From CAYMMX01 sp964391675 (GTDB taxonomy: Bacteria; Cyanobacteriota; Vampirovibrionia; Gastranaerophilales; Gastranaerophilaceae), in contig CAYMMX010000002.1 of NCBI GenBank assembly GCA_964391675.1, forward strand, positions 1-64,000: 64,000 nucleotides of DNA. Direction: 5' to 3'. Positions 25,488-32,602 of the stretch are shown here, piece after piece. Within the stretch, counting starts at the first letter, position 1, and every line of letters starts with the position of its first letter. The notes beneath the pieces are model-generated. The model had not been told where the DNA came from. It searched no databases and saw only the letters and a list, made by a program, of their open reading frames with translations. The translations under genes were made by a program, and so were the position numbers.

Positions 25488-26525
25488 TTGAAAACTAAAA
25501 ATTTGATATCATTAATCAGAGGCGACTATATTAATCTATCACTGCAAGTTTTATCTGCTGTGGTAACATTCTTAGTTGCGGCATTAGCATTACTTTACAA
25601 CTCAAATACTATTTATAAACAACAACTTATAGGACTTTCAATAACACTATTAATTGTTTCATTTTTACTGCAAATAGGAATAATATTTTTTAAAGTTAAA
25701 TCTGATAGTCATATGGTTACATATGCTGAAAAATTAAAAATTGAAGATGAATTAAAATCTTTTAAAGAAAGATTGACTAAAATTGCCAGTGAATCTAGAC
25801 AGCTAAATTGTTTAAGTTATGTGGTTCATTTTAGTACTTATTTGTTAAATATGTTTTATCACAGTAATGAGCGAGGTGAAGAAAATGAAGAAAGTTTTAA
25901 AGCTTTTTTAACTGCAATTATATATCAAGTTTTCTTTACTTCTATACAGTCTATTTTTGAAAAAGATTGTGACGAATATTTTTCAGTTGCGGTATATTTA
26001 TATGATGGAGAACATAATTTACTTTGGGACTTTGGAATTGGGGGAAAAGATAAACAAATTCATCATAAATATAAACCAGGTCGAATTTGGCACTTAAATG
26101 ACAATGGACATGTGTGCCATTGTCTAAGAACGCAACAAGAGTTAATACATGACAATATAGAAGAACAAATTAAAGCTGTCCAACTTGGGCCAAGATTCCC
26201 AAAAACAGATGACGCTAGACATTATAAATCAGCAATTACATTACCAATATTTATTGATGGAAATGCAATCAGAGGTGTTTTTTGTATAACCAGTAACAAA
26301 ATAAATTGTTTTAGGCGTGAAGCAACAACTAAAACAGATGAACTTAAAAAAGAGTATAATGAACTGGATTATATATTGGATACAAAAATAAATTTGATAA
26401 GAATATTGAATGAAGTTATATCTTTGGCTTTTAACTTATTTTATGGTACTAACACTCCTAGCGTACCAGAATCGGTTTTGAATGAACCCTCTAACAAAGA
26501 ATATTTAGAACAAATCAAAAGCTAA
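25488..26525 (+). CDS. Two-TM membrane protein with GAF-like sensor domain
   Basis: This 345-residue protein starts at TTG 25488. Residues about 16-36 and 45-68 are membrane helices (LSAVVTFLVAALALLY and LIGLSITLLIVSFLLQIGII). A coiled stretch follows (75-100). From about 150 to 290 it reads like a GAF domain: VAVYLYDGEHNLLWDFGIGG, an H-rich loop, SAITLPIFIDGNAIRGVFCIT, and a terminal helix. A membrane anchor joined to a small-molecule-binding fold suits either a signal sensor or a pore-forming defence effector. It has its own promoter and no partner gene. Domain calls are by pattern; the role is inferred. Confidence 0.55.
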   Translation: MKTKNLISLIRGDYINLSLQVLSAVVTFLVAALALLYNSNTIYKQQLIGLSITLLIVSFLLQIGIIFFKVKSDSHMVTYAEKLKIEDELKSFKERLTKIASESRQLNCLSYVVHFSTYLLNMFYHSNERGEENEESFKAFLTAIIYQVFFTSIQSIFEKDCDEYFSVAVYLYDGEHNLLWDFGIGGKDKQIHHKYKPGRIWHLNDNGHVCHCLRTQQELIHDNIEEQIKAVQLGPRFPKTDDARHYKSAITLPIFIDGNAIRGVFCITSNKINCFRREATTKTDELKKEYNELDYILDTKINLIRILNEVISLAFNLFYGTNTPSVPESVLNEPSNKEYLEQIKS

Positions 26526-26532
26526 CTTAGTC

Positions 26533-26697
26533 CTATGAATAAGTTTTTGCCTGTCCTAAGTGGTTTATTATTGCACTAACAGCCAATTCCATATTTTTAT
26601 CTTTACCATATTGTAAATAGTCTCTAGGAATAACTCTTACATAATTGCAAGCAACTTCCTTGCGAGTTTCAGTTTTTTGTTCTCTATTCATTTTCAT
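26533..26697 (-). CDS. Small hypothetical protein (54 aa)
   Basis: A short frame on the minus strand runs from ATG 26697 to TAG 26533-26535. It gives a basic N-terminus (MKMNREQKTETRKEVACNY) and a helical C-terminus (NMELAVSAIINHLGQAKTY). GGAG lies 13 bp before the start, a little far. The protein-like composition is the main support. The neighbourhood is otherwise empty: from 26698 to 27071 I see only AT-rich DNA and no gene. Confidence 0.4.
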   Translation of the reverse strand: MKMNREQKTETRKEVACNYVRVIPRDYLQYGKDKNMELAVSAIINHLGQAKTYS

Positions 26698-27071
26698 AAT
26701 TTCACTTATTCTCCTATCTATATAAAAGAATGTTTTTATTAAATATTGCTTAATTCTTCTTCTTGTGTACCCATTTTACAACATAAATTAACATATACAA
26801 CTGCTCCTATGTATATATTAACTCATTAATACTCGCATAACTTCCTTCATCAAGTTGAAAAAAATCCCCCTTAAATCAACCATGTTTCTAGTATACAAGG
26901 TCATGATGTTTTTGTGAAGATCAGCAATATATTGTTACAAAAAAAGTAATAATATAGCTTTAATAATAAATATTATTTTTTCCACTTTCTCAACGGATTT
27001 TCTATAAACTTCAACCAGAAATTTTATGAACAAGTTGTTAATAGAGTTGATGTACTTCATAATACTTGAAC

Positions 27072-27866
27072 TTAATCTTCTAACAATACATGATGCCCAT
27101 TGATTGTTACCCAATTCCCATCGCCGGAGGATGAACCACCACTAGCTTTTGAATTGCCACCGGACTTTGAACCACCACTATTAGAACTTTCTTTCGTTTT
27201 TGCATCCGCTTGAGCTTGTGTAGGTATCCCTTGTTCTTTCATTTGTTTCATTATGGCTTTTTCATTTTGTTCAAATTCTTCAGGTGACATTTTTCCTATT
27301 TCTTCACGAGTGAAAAGTCTATTCCCATTTTTATCAACATTAACTTCAACACCTGTTTTTAGTGTCGTATTTTGAGAATTATCAGAAGATGATTTAAAAT
27401 CAGTTTTATTTAGATAATTTTTTAAATTATTTACTCTATTATTCCAACCATTATAAAATTCTTTTTGATTAGGATCTTTGGCAACTATCTTGTCATAGCT
27501 TTGCTTTCTAATTTCTAAAAATTTATTTAAGTCTCCATTACTTTTTTTATAATAGTTTTGGGCTGTAGCCGGTCCATGTAAAACAGCAGTATCAAATACT
27601 GCAACAGCCATTTTAGGATTTGTTTCTGAAATTTTATCAGCTCCAGAGCCTTTCCAGTATTCATCGTAATAAACTTTTGTGGCTTCATCTCTAGTAATAT
27701 ATTTTACATTTTTTGCAGGCAAGTTATGCTTTCTACAGTAATAATTGTATGTGGCTTGAGTCACTCCCATATTCGTTGGTCCACCTTTATCATTTTTATT
27801 ATTTGAGAAGCCACCTTCTGAGGGATACAAAAAATTAAGTGCTTTTTTAAAAGTTTCTTTTGACAT
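27072..27866 (-). CDS. GH108-type lysozyme/endolysin
   Basis: This 264-residue protein has the GH108 start: LNFLYPSEGGFSNN with the catalytic Glu near residue 17, then DKGGPTNMGVTQATY. A PG-binding-like helical part follows (about 60-150). The C-terminus is a Gly/Ser-rich linker (about 225-250) ending NWVTINGHHVLLED, a strand resembling terminal tags on other phage proteins. It should cleave peptidoglycan, for phage exit or entry of DNA across the wall. No signal peptide is evident, so export would need a holin or lysis. It is the only phage-type lytic gene on the island. RBS GGAAGGAG precedes the ATG, and a gene with a signal peptide diverges from it. Confidence 0.8.
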   Translation of the reverse strand: MSKETFKKALNFLYPSEGGFSNNKNDKGGPTNMGVTQATYNYYCRKHNLPAKNVKYITRDEATKVYYDEYWKGSGADKISETNPKMAVAVFDTAVLHGPATAQNYYKKSNGDLNKFLEIRKQSYDKIVAKDPNQKEFYNGWNNRVNNLKNYLNKTDFKSSSDNSQNTTLKTGVEVNVDKNGNRLFTREEIGKMSPEEFEQNEKAIMKQMKEQGIPTQAQADAKTKESSNSGGSKSGGNSKASGGSSSGDGNWVTINGHHVLLED

Positions 27867-27921
27867 TTTTCTCCTTCCTGTCTAATATTCAATAAATATT
27901 TTTTGTGATATATTTGCTTTT

Positions 27922-28416
27922 ATGAAAATGATTCGTAATTTATTATTAATATGTTTGTTGGTCTTTAACTTTTCTATTATTGCCTTTGGAGCTTCAAAGC
28001 CGAATAATCTTGAACCACGAGCTGATGACCCCTATTATCCGACACAAGCAGATATGTTAAATTATTCAAGTAATCGTTTGGCAAAGTTAGATAAGCTTTA
28101 CAATGATGTTTGCAATAAAATTATTAAAAATTTCAAAGCAGATAAAAATTTTGTCGATGCATTTCAAAAAGATAGGGCTGAGTTTTTGAAATACCGAGCT
28201 ATTCAAAGAGATGCTATCTTACCTGCTTTTGACAGTGACCCTACAGCTTACGGAACTAATTATGAACTCCATTCCGAAAGCTATTTGTTAGATTTAACAA
28301 ATGCAAAAATAAAGTCATTAAAGACGGTTGTTAGTGATTATTGTCTTTATAATGACTTTTCACAGCCGGAAGCAGCGTGCTCGCCGGAAAGAATTGAATC
28401 ATTATTCAAAATTTAA
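27922..28416 (+). CDS. Secreted LprI/DUF1311-like protein (possible lysozyme inhibitor)
   Basis: A signal peptide (about 1-23, ending AFGA) is followed by a small helical domain. LAKLDKLYNDVCNKIIKNFK and DAFQKDRAEFLKYRAIQRD are reminiscent of the LprI-like DUF1311 family: a dLNxxY segment, then a W/F-x-x-YR segment. Some of those proteins inhibit lysozymes. Four cysteines are present. It diverges from the GH108 lysozyme only 55 bp away, which suggests self-protection. The family match is weak and by eye. No clear ribosome site is seen before ATG 27922. Confidence 0.5.
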   Translation: MKMIRNLLLICLLVFNFSIIAFGASKPNNLEPRADDPYYPTQADMLNYSSNRLAKLDKLYNDVCNKIIKNFKADKNFVDAFQKDRAEFLKYRAIQRDAILPAFDSDPTAYGTNYELHSESYLLDLTNAKIKSLKTVVSDYCLYNDFSQPEAACSPERIESLFKI

Positions 28417-28487
28417 TGTGCAGCTTATATAAGTATAAAGACATTTTGCACACTTTTAAAGTCCGTAAAAGTACGTAATTTAGATAT

Positions 28488-28658
28488 TTATAACTTCTTA
28501 CTTTTAGGCTTTTTCTTTTTTTGCTCTAATTCTTCTTGCTCTTTTACTACCTTAACAAGATGTTTGATAAATTTTTCATACATAATTTTTTGCTCTTCAA
28601 TTGGAAGATCATTTTCAACATATTTAACTATGAATTTTGGCTCTGGTTTTCTTGGCAT
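28488..28658 (-). CDS. Small basic hypothetical protein (56 aa)
   Basis: ATG 28658 to TAA 28488-28490, with GAAAGGAT upstream, encodes a short protein starting MPRKPEPKFIVKYVENDLP and ending in a lysine-rich tail (KKKKPKSKKL). A helical middle part is typical of small mobile-element proteins. It is the last gene before the right border. The function is unknown; its position suggests a DNA-binding accessory to recombination. Confidence 0.6.
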   Translation of the reverse strand: MPRKPEPKFIVKYVENDLPIEEQKIMYEKFIKHLVKVVKEQEELEQKKKKPKSKKL

Positions 28659-28722
28659 AATTTTATCCTTTCTTATCTTACAACTGTGAATTTGATTCAG
28701 GACTAATTTTTATACAAAATTC

Positions 28723-28792
28723 TTGTCCATTTCTTGTCCACTACACTAAATTTTTGATCAAATTTTCATAAATTTGCTCAATTTTTGTCCAC
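28723..28792 (+). repeat. TTGTCCA(C/T) motifs, candidate integrase arm sites (right)
   Basis: TTGTCCAT lies at 28723-28730, and TTGTCCAC at 28734-28741 and 28785-28792. The first two are 11 bp apart, the same spacing as the left pair. They lie 70-140 bp inside the right att core. Confidence 0.5.
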
Positions 28793-28862
28793 TTCTCAAA
28801 ACCCTTGACACGAGCAAACTTCAGCAAGCTCTATGGGCTGAAACCCGCGTCCCTAGGGCGCC

Positions 28863-28909
28863 CTCATAACCCGAAGGTCGTTGGTTCAAATCCAGCTCCC
28901 GCAACCATT
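28863..28909 (+). repeat. Right attachment site: 3' half of tRNA-fMet
   Basis: This is identical to 787-833 over 47 bp, including the CAT anticodon and encoded CCA. The upstream flank is not a tRNA 5' half, so this is not a functional tRNA gene. Confidence 0.9.
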
Positions 28910-28915
28910 TTCATG

Positions 28916-28944
28916 GAAGGTGCAAACGCACTTTCATTTTTTTT
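28916..28944 (+). terminator. Terminator after right att site
   Basis: GAAGGTGC (28916-28923) pairs with GCACTTTC (28928-28935, one G-U), followed by a run of eight T. Confidence 0.75.
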
Positions 28945-28998
28945 AAAAACATTTTGTTACTTTTAAATGTATAAGAGAAAAAGAAGCAAAATAGTGTT

Positions 28999-29844
28999 TT
29001 AATTGTAATAATAAAGGCTGGCTATCGCTCTTTGTTCTTCTTCGTAAAGTCTTAATTCTTCACGTCTTTCCGGGGTTAAGCCATCGTTTTCTATTGCTTT
29101 TAGTTTTGCTCTTAAAGAATCGCTGTTGTCTTCTATATCAACAGCCAAGCCTTGTTTTTCGACTTCTGTTGACAAAATTTTGTAATTTATTTTTTCTTCT
29201 AATCCGTAACAAGTTTCGTTACTTTCTATTTCTATACCTAACTCTTTTGCTTTTGGCTTTAACTCTGACTCCAGTTTGATTTTTTGGTATAAAGAGAAGG
29301 CGCTGTCGTTTTCAGTTACTTCTATACCAAGTTCTTTCGCTTTAGGTTTTAGATTTGTTTCGAGATCTATTCTGTTAAATAAATCATAATAGGTGTCATT
29401 ATTTTTTATTTCTACTCCTAAAACTTTTGCTTCAGGTTTTAATTCTCTTTCGAGTTTAATTTTATTTAAAAGAGTATTATAGTTATCGTCTTTTTTAACT
29501 TTTTGACCTAAAGATAATACTTCATTTTTTAATTTTTGAAGTTTTAAACAATCTGCGAGTTTGGATATACTTTTATCGTTTGCATGGTAAGAAAAAGTTG
29601 GAACGTTTAATTTTTTTGCTTCTGCTTTTAATTCTAAAAGTCTTAACCGATAGGGGTTATTTTTATGGAAAACTTTTGTTAAAAAAGTACCTATACTACC
29701 TTTAAAACTTACATTCTGAACTTGTTTTGAGTTCTTAAATGAATCAGTTTGGTTGTTTAAAATTGCATTGTAGTTGTTTTGGCTTTTTACACTGTTTTTG
29801 CTATATACTGATCTTGTTGAATTAGTTTCAGTTATGTTTATCAT
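28999..29844 (-). CDS. Repeat protein with degenerate LKPKAKELGIEI units
   Basis: This 281-residue protein has a polar N-terminus (1-45) that includes NVSFKG, a motif I associate with many small proteins of gut Melainabacteria. After a basic segment it carries at least four repeats of about 33 residues, each with an LKPKAKELGIEI-type helix, an N-D/N-E turn and a KIxLExEL helix (roughly 115-230). No signal peptide is clear. RBS AAAGGAG precedes the ATG. It lies between the island's right border and a third att remnant, so it may be a leftover cargo gene. The function is unknown. Confidence 0.65.
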   Translation of the reverse strand: MINITETNSTRSVYSKNSVKSQNNYNAILNNQTDSFKNSKQVQNVSFKGSIGTFLTKVFHKNNPYRLRLLELKAEAKKLNVPTFSYHANDKSISKLADCLKLQKLKNEVLSLGQKVKKDDNYNTLLNKIKLERELKPEAKVLGVEIKNNDTYYDLFNRIDLETNLKPKAKELGIEVTENDSAFSLYQKIKLESELKPKAKELGIEIESNETCYGLEEKINYKILSTEVEKQGLAVDIEDNSDSLRAKLKAIENDGLTPERREELRLYEEEQRAIASLYYYN

Positions 29845-29908
29845 TAGGTTCTCCTTTATTTTTTTATAAAAATTTTTACATTATCCTAAAACATTAAAAA
29901 GATTTTTT

Positions 29909-29947
29909 TTGCTAAATTTATCATATATTATAAATTTAATTTAGCAA
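29909..29947. repeat. AT-rich 10-bp inverted repeat
   Basis: TTGCTAAATT (29909-29918) and AATTTAGCAA (29938-29947) are exact inverse copies, with T-runs outside. The surrounding stretch 29845-30150 has no gene. It may be a bidirectional terminator or a protein site. Confidence 0.4.
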
Positions 29948-30152
29948 TTTTTTCATGATAAAATTTATTCAATTGCTTTAATTTTATATAATTGGTCCAA
30001 AGCTAAAGTTAGTTTTTGTCAGTATGAAAACAAAATTAAAAAGGACAAAATTTTATGTTTATACTAATTTGGTTTAAATGAACTTTTTTATTAATTTATT
30101 AAGTAATTTACAGGAAGATAAAAAATGACTTTATACAAACCGAACAGTTCTG

Positions 30153-30167
30153 CCGCAACCATTACCA
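30153..30167 (+). repeat. Third, partial tRNA-derived att remnant
   Basis: CCGCAACCATTACCA equals 823-837, that is, the tRNA 3' end plus the first flanking bases of the left att. The upstream part of the tRNA is missing. It lies inside a 16-codon frame starting at 30124, so coincidence with coding sequence is possible, but the 15-base match and the integrase relic beside it favour an old attachment site. Confidence 0.55.
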
Positions 30168-30184
30168 AATCGTAAAGCTATAAA

Positions 30185-30218
30185 AGAGTTTCAAGGCAAA
30201 TCTTGAGACTCTTTTTTT
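30185..30218 (+). terminator. Rho-independent terminator after third att remnant
   Basis: AGAGTTTCAAG (30185-30195) pairs with CTTGAGACTCT (30202-30212, one G-U), then a T-run. All three att copies in this window are followed by such a hairpin. Confidence 0.8.
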
Positions 30219-30252
30219 ATGACTAAAAAGTGCCATTGTCACCAAAAGGATT

Positions 30253-30459
30253 TTATATAGAGTTATACAATCGATTTAGCAATTTATTGTATTTACTATT
30301 ATAAAGTCCATCATTAGTAGACTGTTTATAAAGTTCCCAATAAATATTGTATAAATCTGGATTATAATTTAAATCAAAGATATGCCTTTGAATATATTTG
30401 ATGTTCACATCTTTAGCTAATAATAAGATTGCATAAGTATGTCTTAAATCATGAAGATA
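30253..30459 (-). pseudogene. Decayed tyrosine-integrase C-terminus
   Basis: Reading the minus strand from 30459 to the TAA at 30253-30255 gives a 68-residue fragment starting YLHDLRHTYAILLLAKDVN. HDLRHTYA is the HxxR box of tyrosine recombinases, and IKYIQRHI follows where the LGH motif should be. There is no start codon, a stop lies directly upstream, and the rest of the gene and the Tyr box are gone. Its end points to the third att remnant 86 bp away, the same layout as the intact integrase and its left att. So it marks an earlier element that decayed. Confidence 0.75.
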
Positions 30460-30521
30460 TTAATTTCTTAATAAACTTATTTAAATATTGCAAATTGCTA
30501 AAAAATCAGCATAATATTAAT

Positions 30522-31481
30522 ATGGATCAATTTAATTTAGGTAATTTTATAAACAGATTTATTAACAAATCATTTCATAATGTTAATGGATTTTCAGCGC
30601 GTGCGAATCCGCAAGGTTCACCATTGCCTCCTTCATCAAGCGGTTTTATTCAAAATTCTATTAGACATCCGGGTGCTAATTTTTTAACTGTAAATAATTT
30701 TAATTTTTTATCAAATTTAAGGATGAATAATCTTTCAAAATTTGAAAATTCAATTTACTTAAAAGATTTAATGAATTTGCCCAAAGATATGCAAGAAGTT
30801 TTATTAGCAGTCCAAAATAAAACTGTTCAGGGAGAAGAATTAGCAAAAATCTTAAATAAAAATATTAATATTAATTTAATTGCCGAATTGATTCAACAAA
30901 ATGGAAAGGAAGCAATAAATAAGCTTATTTTAGTTATGTCAAATGCTTCAAAGCAAGGCATGAATGATTTATCACAGTTTAAAGAAACAATAAAGCTTAT
31001 TAATGCAAGTGTTGCTGTTGCTTCTCAAGAAAACCCAAGTCAAATATTAAAAAGCTTTATGTTGCTTTACCTTCCTTGGCTTCCTTTACAAGAAGGTGTT
31101 GATTTTGAACTTGAAATAGAAAGCTCCGAAAGTGAAGAAAATGGTACCGAAACTATAGTAACAATATTAATTTCTACAATAAATTTTGGAAATGTAAAAG
31201 CAATGCTTCTCTTAAAAGGAATTAATTCTATTGATATTTTTATAAATTGTTCTGATGATTTTCCGAAAGAAGAATTATTGAAAAGAATAAATATCGAAGC
31301 AAAAAACCATTCAATACAGTCAAGTACTTCTTTTGAACAAAAAGAAAATAAAAATGATTCAAATTCTTTGCATCAGGCAAAAGTTAGCATGTCTAAACTA
31401 ACAGAAGTTAATCCTTATTTGTTATTAATGACTAATGCTGTTATTAAACATACTGTAGATATAGATAATACCGCCAAATAA
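30522..31481 (+). CDS. Hypothetical protein, possibly FliK-like
   Basis: I start at ATG 30522 (319 residues). A longer in-frame reading back to 30429 would run through the integrase relic in antisense. The N-terminus is Asn/Pro rich and disordered; 85-200 are helical. About 215-290 is a beta-rich segment (YLPWLPLQEGVDFELEIE, then FGNVKAMLLLKGINSIDIFINC). Its order resembles the C-terminal domain of flagellar hook-length (FliK) proteins, but no flagellar genes are near. I regard this as an unknown with a weak hint. Confidence 0.55.
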   Translation: MDQFNLGNFINRFINKSFHNVNGFSARANPQGSPLPPSSSGFIQNSIRHPGANFLTVNNFNFLSNLRMNNLSKFENSIYLKDLMNLPKDMQEVLLAVQNKTVQGEELAKILNKNININLIAELIQQNGKEAINKLILVMSNASKQGMNDLSQFKETIKLINASVAVASQENPSQILKSFMLLYLPWLPLQEGVDFELEIESSESEENGTETIVTILISTINFGNVKAMLLLKGINSIDIFINCSDDFPKEELLKRINIEAKNHSIQSSTSFEQKENKNDSNSLHQAKVSMSKLTEVNPYLLLMTNAVIKHTVDIDNTAK

Positions 31482-31483
31482 AT

Positions 31484-32275
31484 TTAGTACCAGTTACACA
31501 TATCTCCATCACAAAGTATAGAATTTAATTCAGCCATGAATCCTTTTCTTGTCATTTCGTATGTAACGGGTGTGATTGAAACTTTATTATTTCTAACTGC
31601 TGCTATGTCTGTTTGTGCATCTTCAGGTTCGTTAATAAGTTCTCCTGCAAGCCAGTAATATACTTTTCCTCTTGGGTCTACTCTTTTTTCATATGTATCT
31701 GTAAACATTTTTCTTCCAAGCTCTGTTATAGCGACTCCTACAATGTCTTCAGGGTCTAGAGCAGGTACATTTACATTTAAAATGGTTTTTTTAGGGAATT
31801 GAAACTCCTTAAGTTTTGGCAATAAACCTTTTATAAATTGTGCAGCAAATTTAAAATCATCTAATTCATATCTTAAACTTGCTAAAGATACTGCTATACT
31901 GGGACAGTCAAGCATTGCTCCTTCCATTGCACAACTTACCGTTCCGGAATATAAAATATCTGCTCCTAAATTTGGGCCATGATTAATTCCGGTTATAACT
32001 ATATCAGGTCTTTCGTGAGGTTCTAAGATTGCATTAATTCCTATTTTTACACAATCTCCGGGAGTTCCTGTTGTTACCCAACATCTTTTAATCCCATTTT
32101 TAGGTTCAAGTTCTTCGACTCTTAACGGGGTATGCAGAGTTAGAGAGTGCCCTGCGGCGCTTCGTTCTCTATCTGGCGCAACAACATATACATCATGTTC
32201 TGTTGCCAAAGTCTCTGATAAGACTTTTATTCCGTTTGCCATTATTCCATCGTCATTTGACATTAATATTTTCAT
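31484..32275 (-). CDS. surE: 5'/3'-nucleotidase SurE
   Basis: The 263 residues start MKILMSNDDGIMANGI, the SurE metal site with Asn and two Asp. They continue with VVAPDRERSAAGHSLTLH, TGTPGDCVKIG and ITGINHGPNLGADILYSGTV. All SurE blocks are present and the length is typical. It dephosphorylates nucleoside monophosphates and is linked to stationary-phase survival. RBS AAAGGAG precedes ATG 32275. It ends 3 bp from the stop of the convergent 30522 gene. Confidence 0.95.
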   Translation of the reverse strand: MKILMSNDDGIMANGIKVLSETLATEHDVYVVAPDRERSAAGHSLTLHTPLRVEELEPKNGIKRCWVTTGTPGDCVKIGINAILEPHERPDIVITGINHGPNLGADILYSGTVSCAMEGAMLDCPSIAVSLASLRYELDDFKFAAQFIKGLLPKLKEFQFPKKTILNVNVPALDPEDIVGVAITELGRKMFTDTYEKRVDPRGKVYYWLAGELINEPEDAQTDIAAVRNNKVSITPVTYEMTRKGFMAELNSILCDGDMCNWY

Positions 32276-32443
32276 ATAACTCCTTTGGGTATTGTCAGAA
32301 TCTTTTTACAAGTTTTAGTAAATACTATTCTAGCCTAATTCTAACCGAATAAGAAGTATTATTAAGAAATATTACTAAATTATAGCTCTAGTATATAAAA
32401 AATAGCAATTATTTATATACTAATGTTTTTATATAAATATAGA

Positions 32444-32591
32444 GAATCAAAAACAAAAAACAAAAAATATATCTTACACGAGGACATTACTACTAACTTT
32501 CACTTCACACTTCACATTACACTTCACACTAACGAGGAATGAAAAAAGATTTACATTCCGGAGGCCCACTCAAAAAAGGCCTCTTTTTTTT
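32444..32591 (+). ncRNA. Candidate small RNA with intrinsic terminator
   Basis: The 327-bp gap between two minus-strand genes holds a plus-strand intrinsic terminator with no plus-strand gene before it. A TATAAA box lies at 32432-32437, a run of ACTTCACA-type repeats at about 32500-32530, a hairpin GGAATG/CATTCC (32536-32541 with 32554-32559), then the terminator. The likely transcript is about 150 nt. The start is a guess. Confidence 0.4.
32561..32591 (+). terminator. Strong plus-strand terminator
   Basis: GAGGCC (32561-32566) pairs with GGCCTC (32578-32583), followed by eight T. The same hairpin on the minus strand lacks a T-run outside the stem, so it is oriented plus, against both neighbouring genes. 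Confidence 0.75.
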
Positions 32592-32602
32592 GTGTATTTA
32601 AA

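Larger units (their letters stand above)
787..28909. mobile_element. Integrated genomic island at a tRNA-fMet attachment site
   Basis: The limits are set by a 47-bp perfect direct repeat (787-833 and 28863-28909) that matches the anticodon loop through CCA of an initiator tRNA-Met. Inside are a tyrosine integrase (4934-6031), a divergent regulator with two operators, an excisionase-like HTH protein, primase, helicase, ArdC-type antirestriction protein, two defence blocks and a set of secreted proteins. TTGTCCAC motifs lie just inside both borders and may be integrase arm sites. No relaxase, type IV secretion, capsid, portal or tail gene was recognised, so it resembles a phage satellite or mobilisable island rather than a self-transmissible element. 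Neither border carries a complete tRNA gene, so this island sits in a tandem stack and the intact tRNA is probably left of base 1. Confidence 0.85.

Noticed and set aside
28800..28909. Complete tRNA-fMet gene at the right border
   Set aside because: The 5' half (acceptor strand and D-arm) is absent; the upstream bases do not pair with the T-arm and acceptor side.
787..28909. Conjugative element (ICE)
   Set aside because: No relaxase, coupling protein or secretion ATPase was recognised; ArdC alone does not prove conjugation.
30429..30521. N-terminal extension of the 30522 protein
   Set aside because: It would be antisense to the integrase relic; no ribosome site is seen and ATG 30522 begins the plausible protein.
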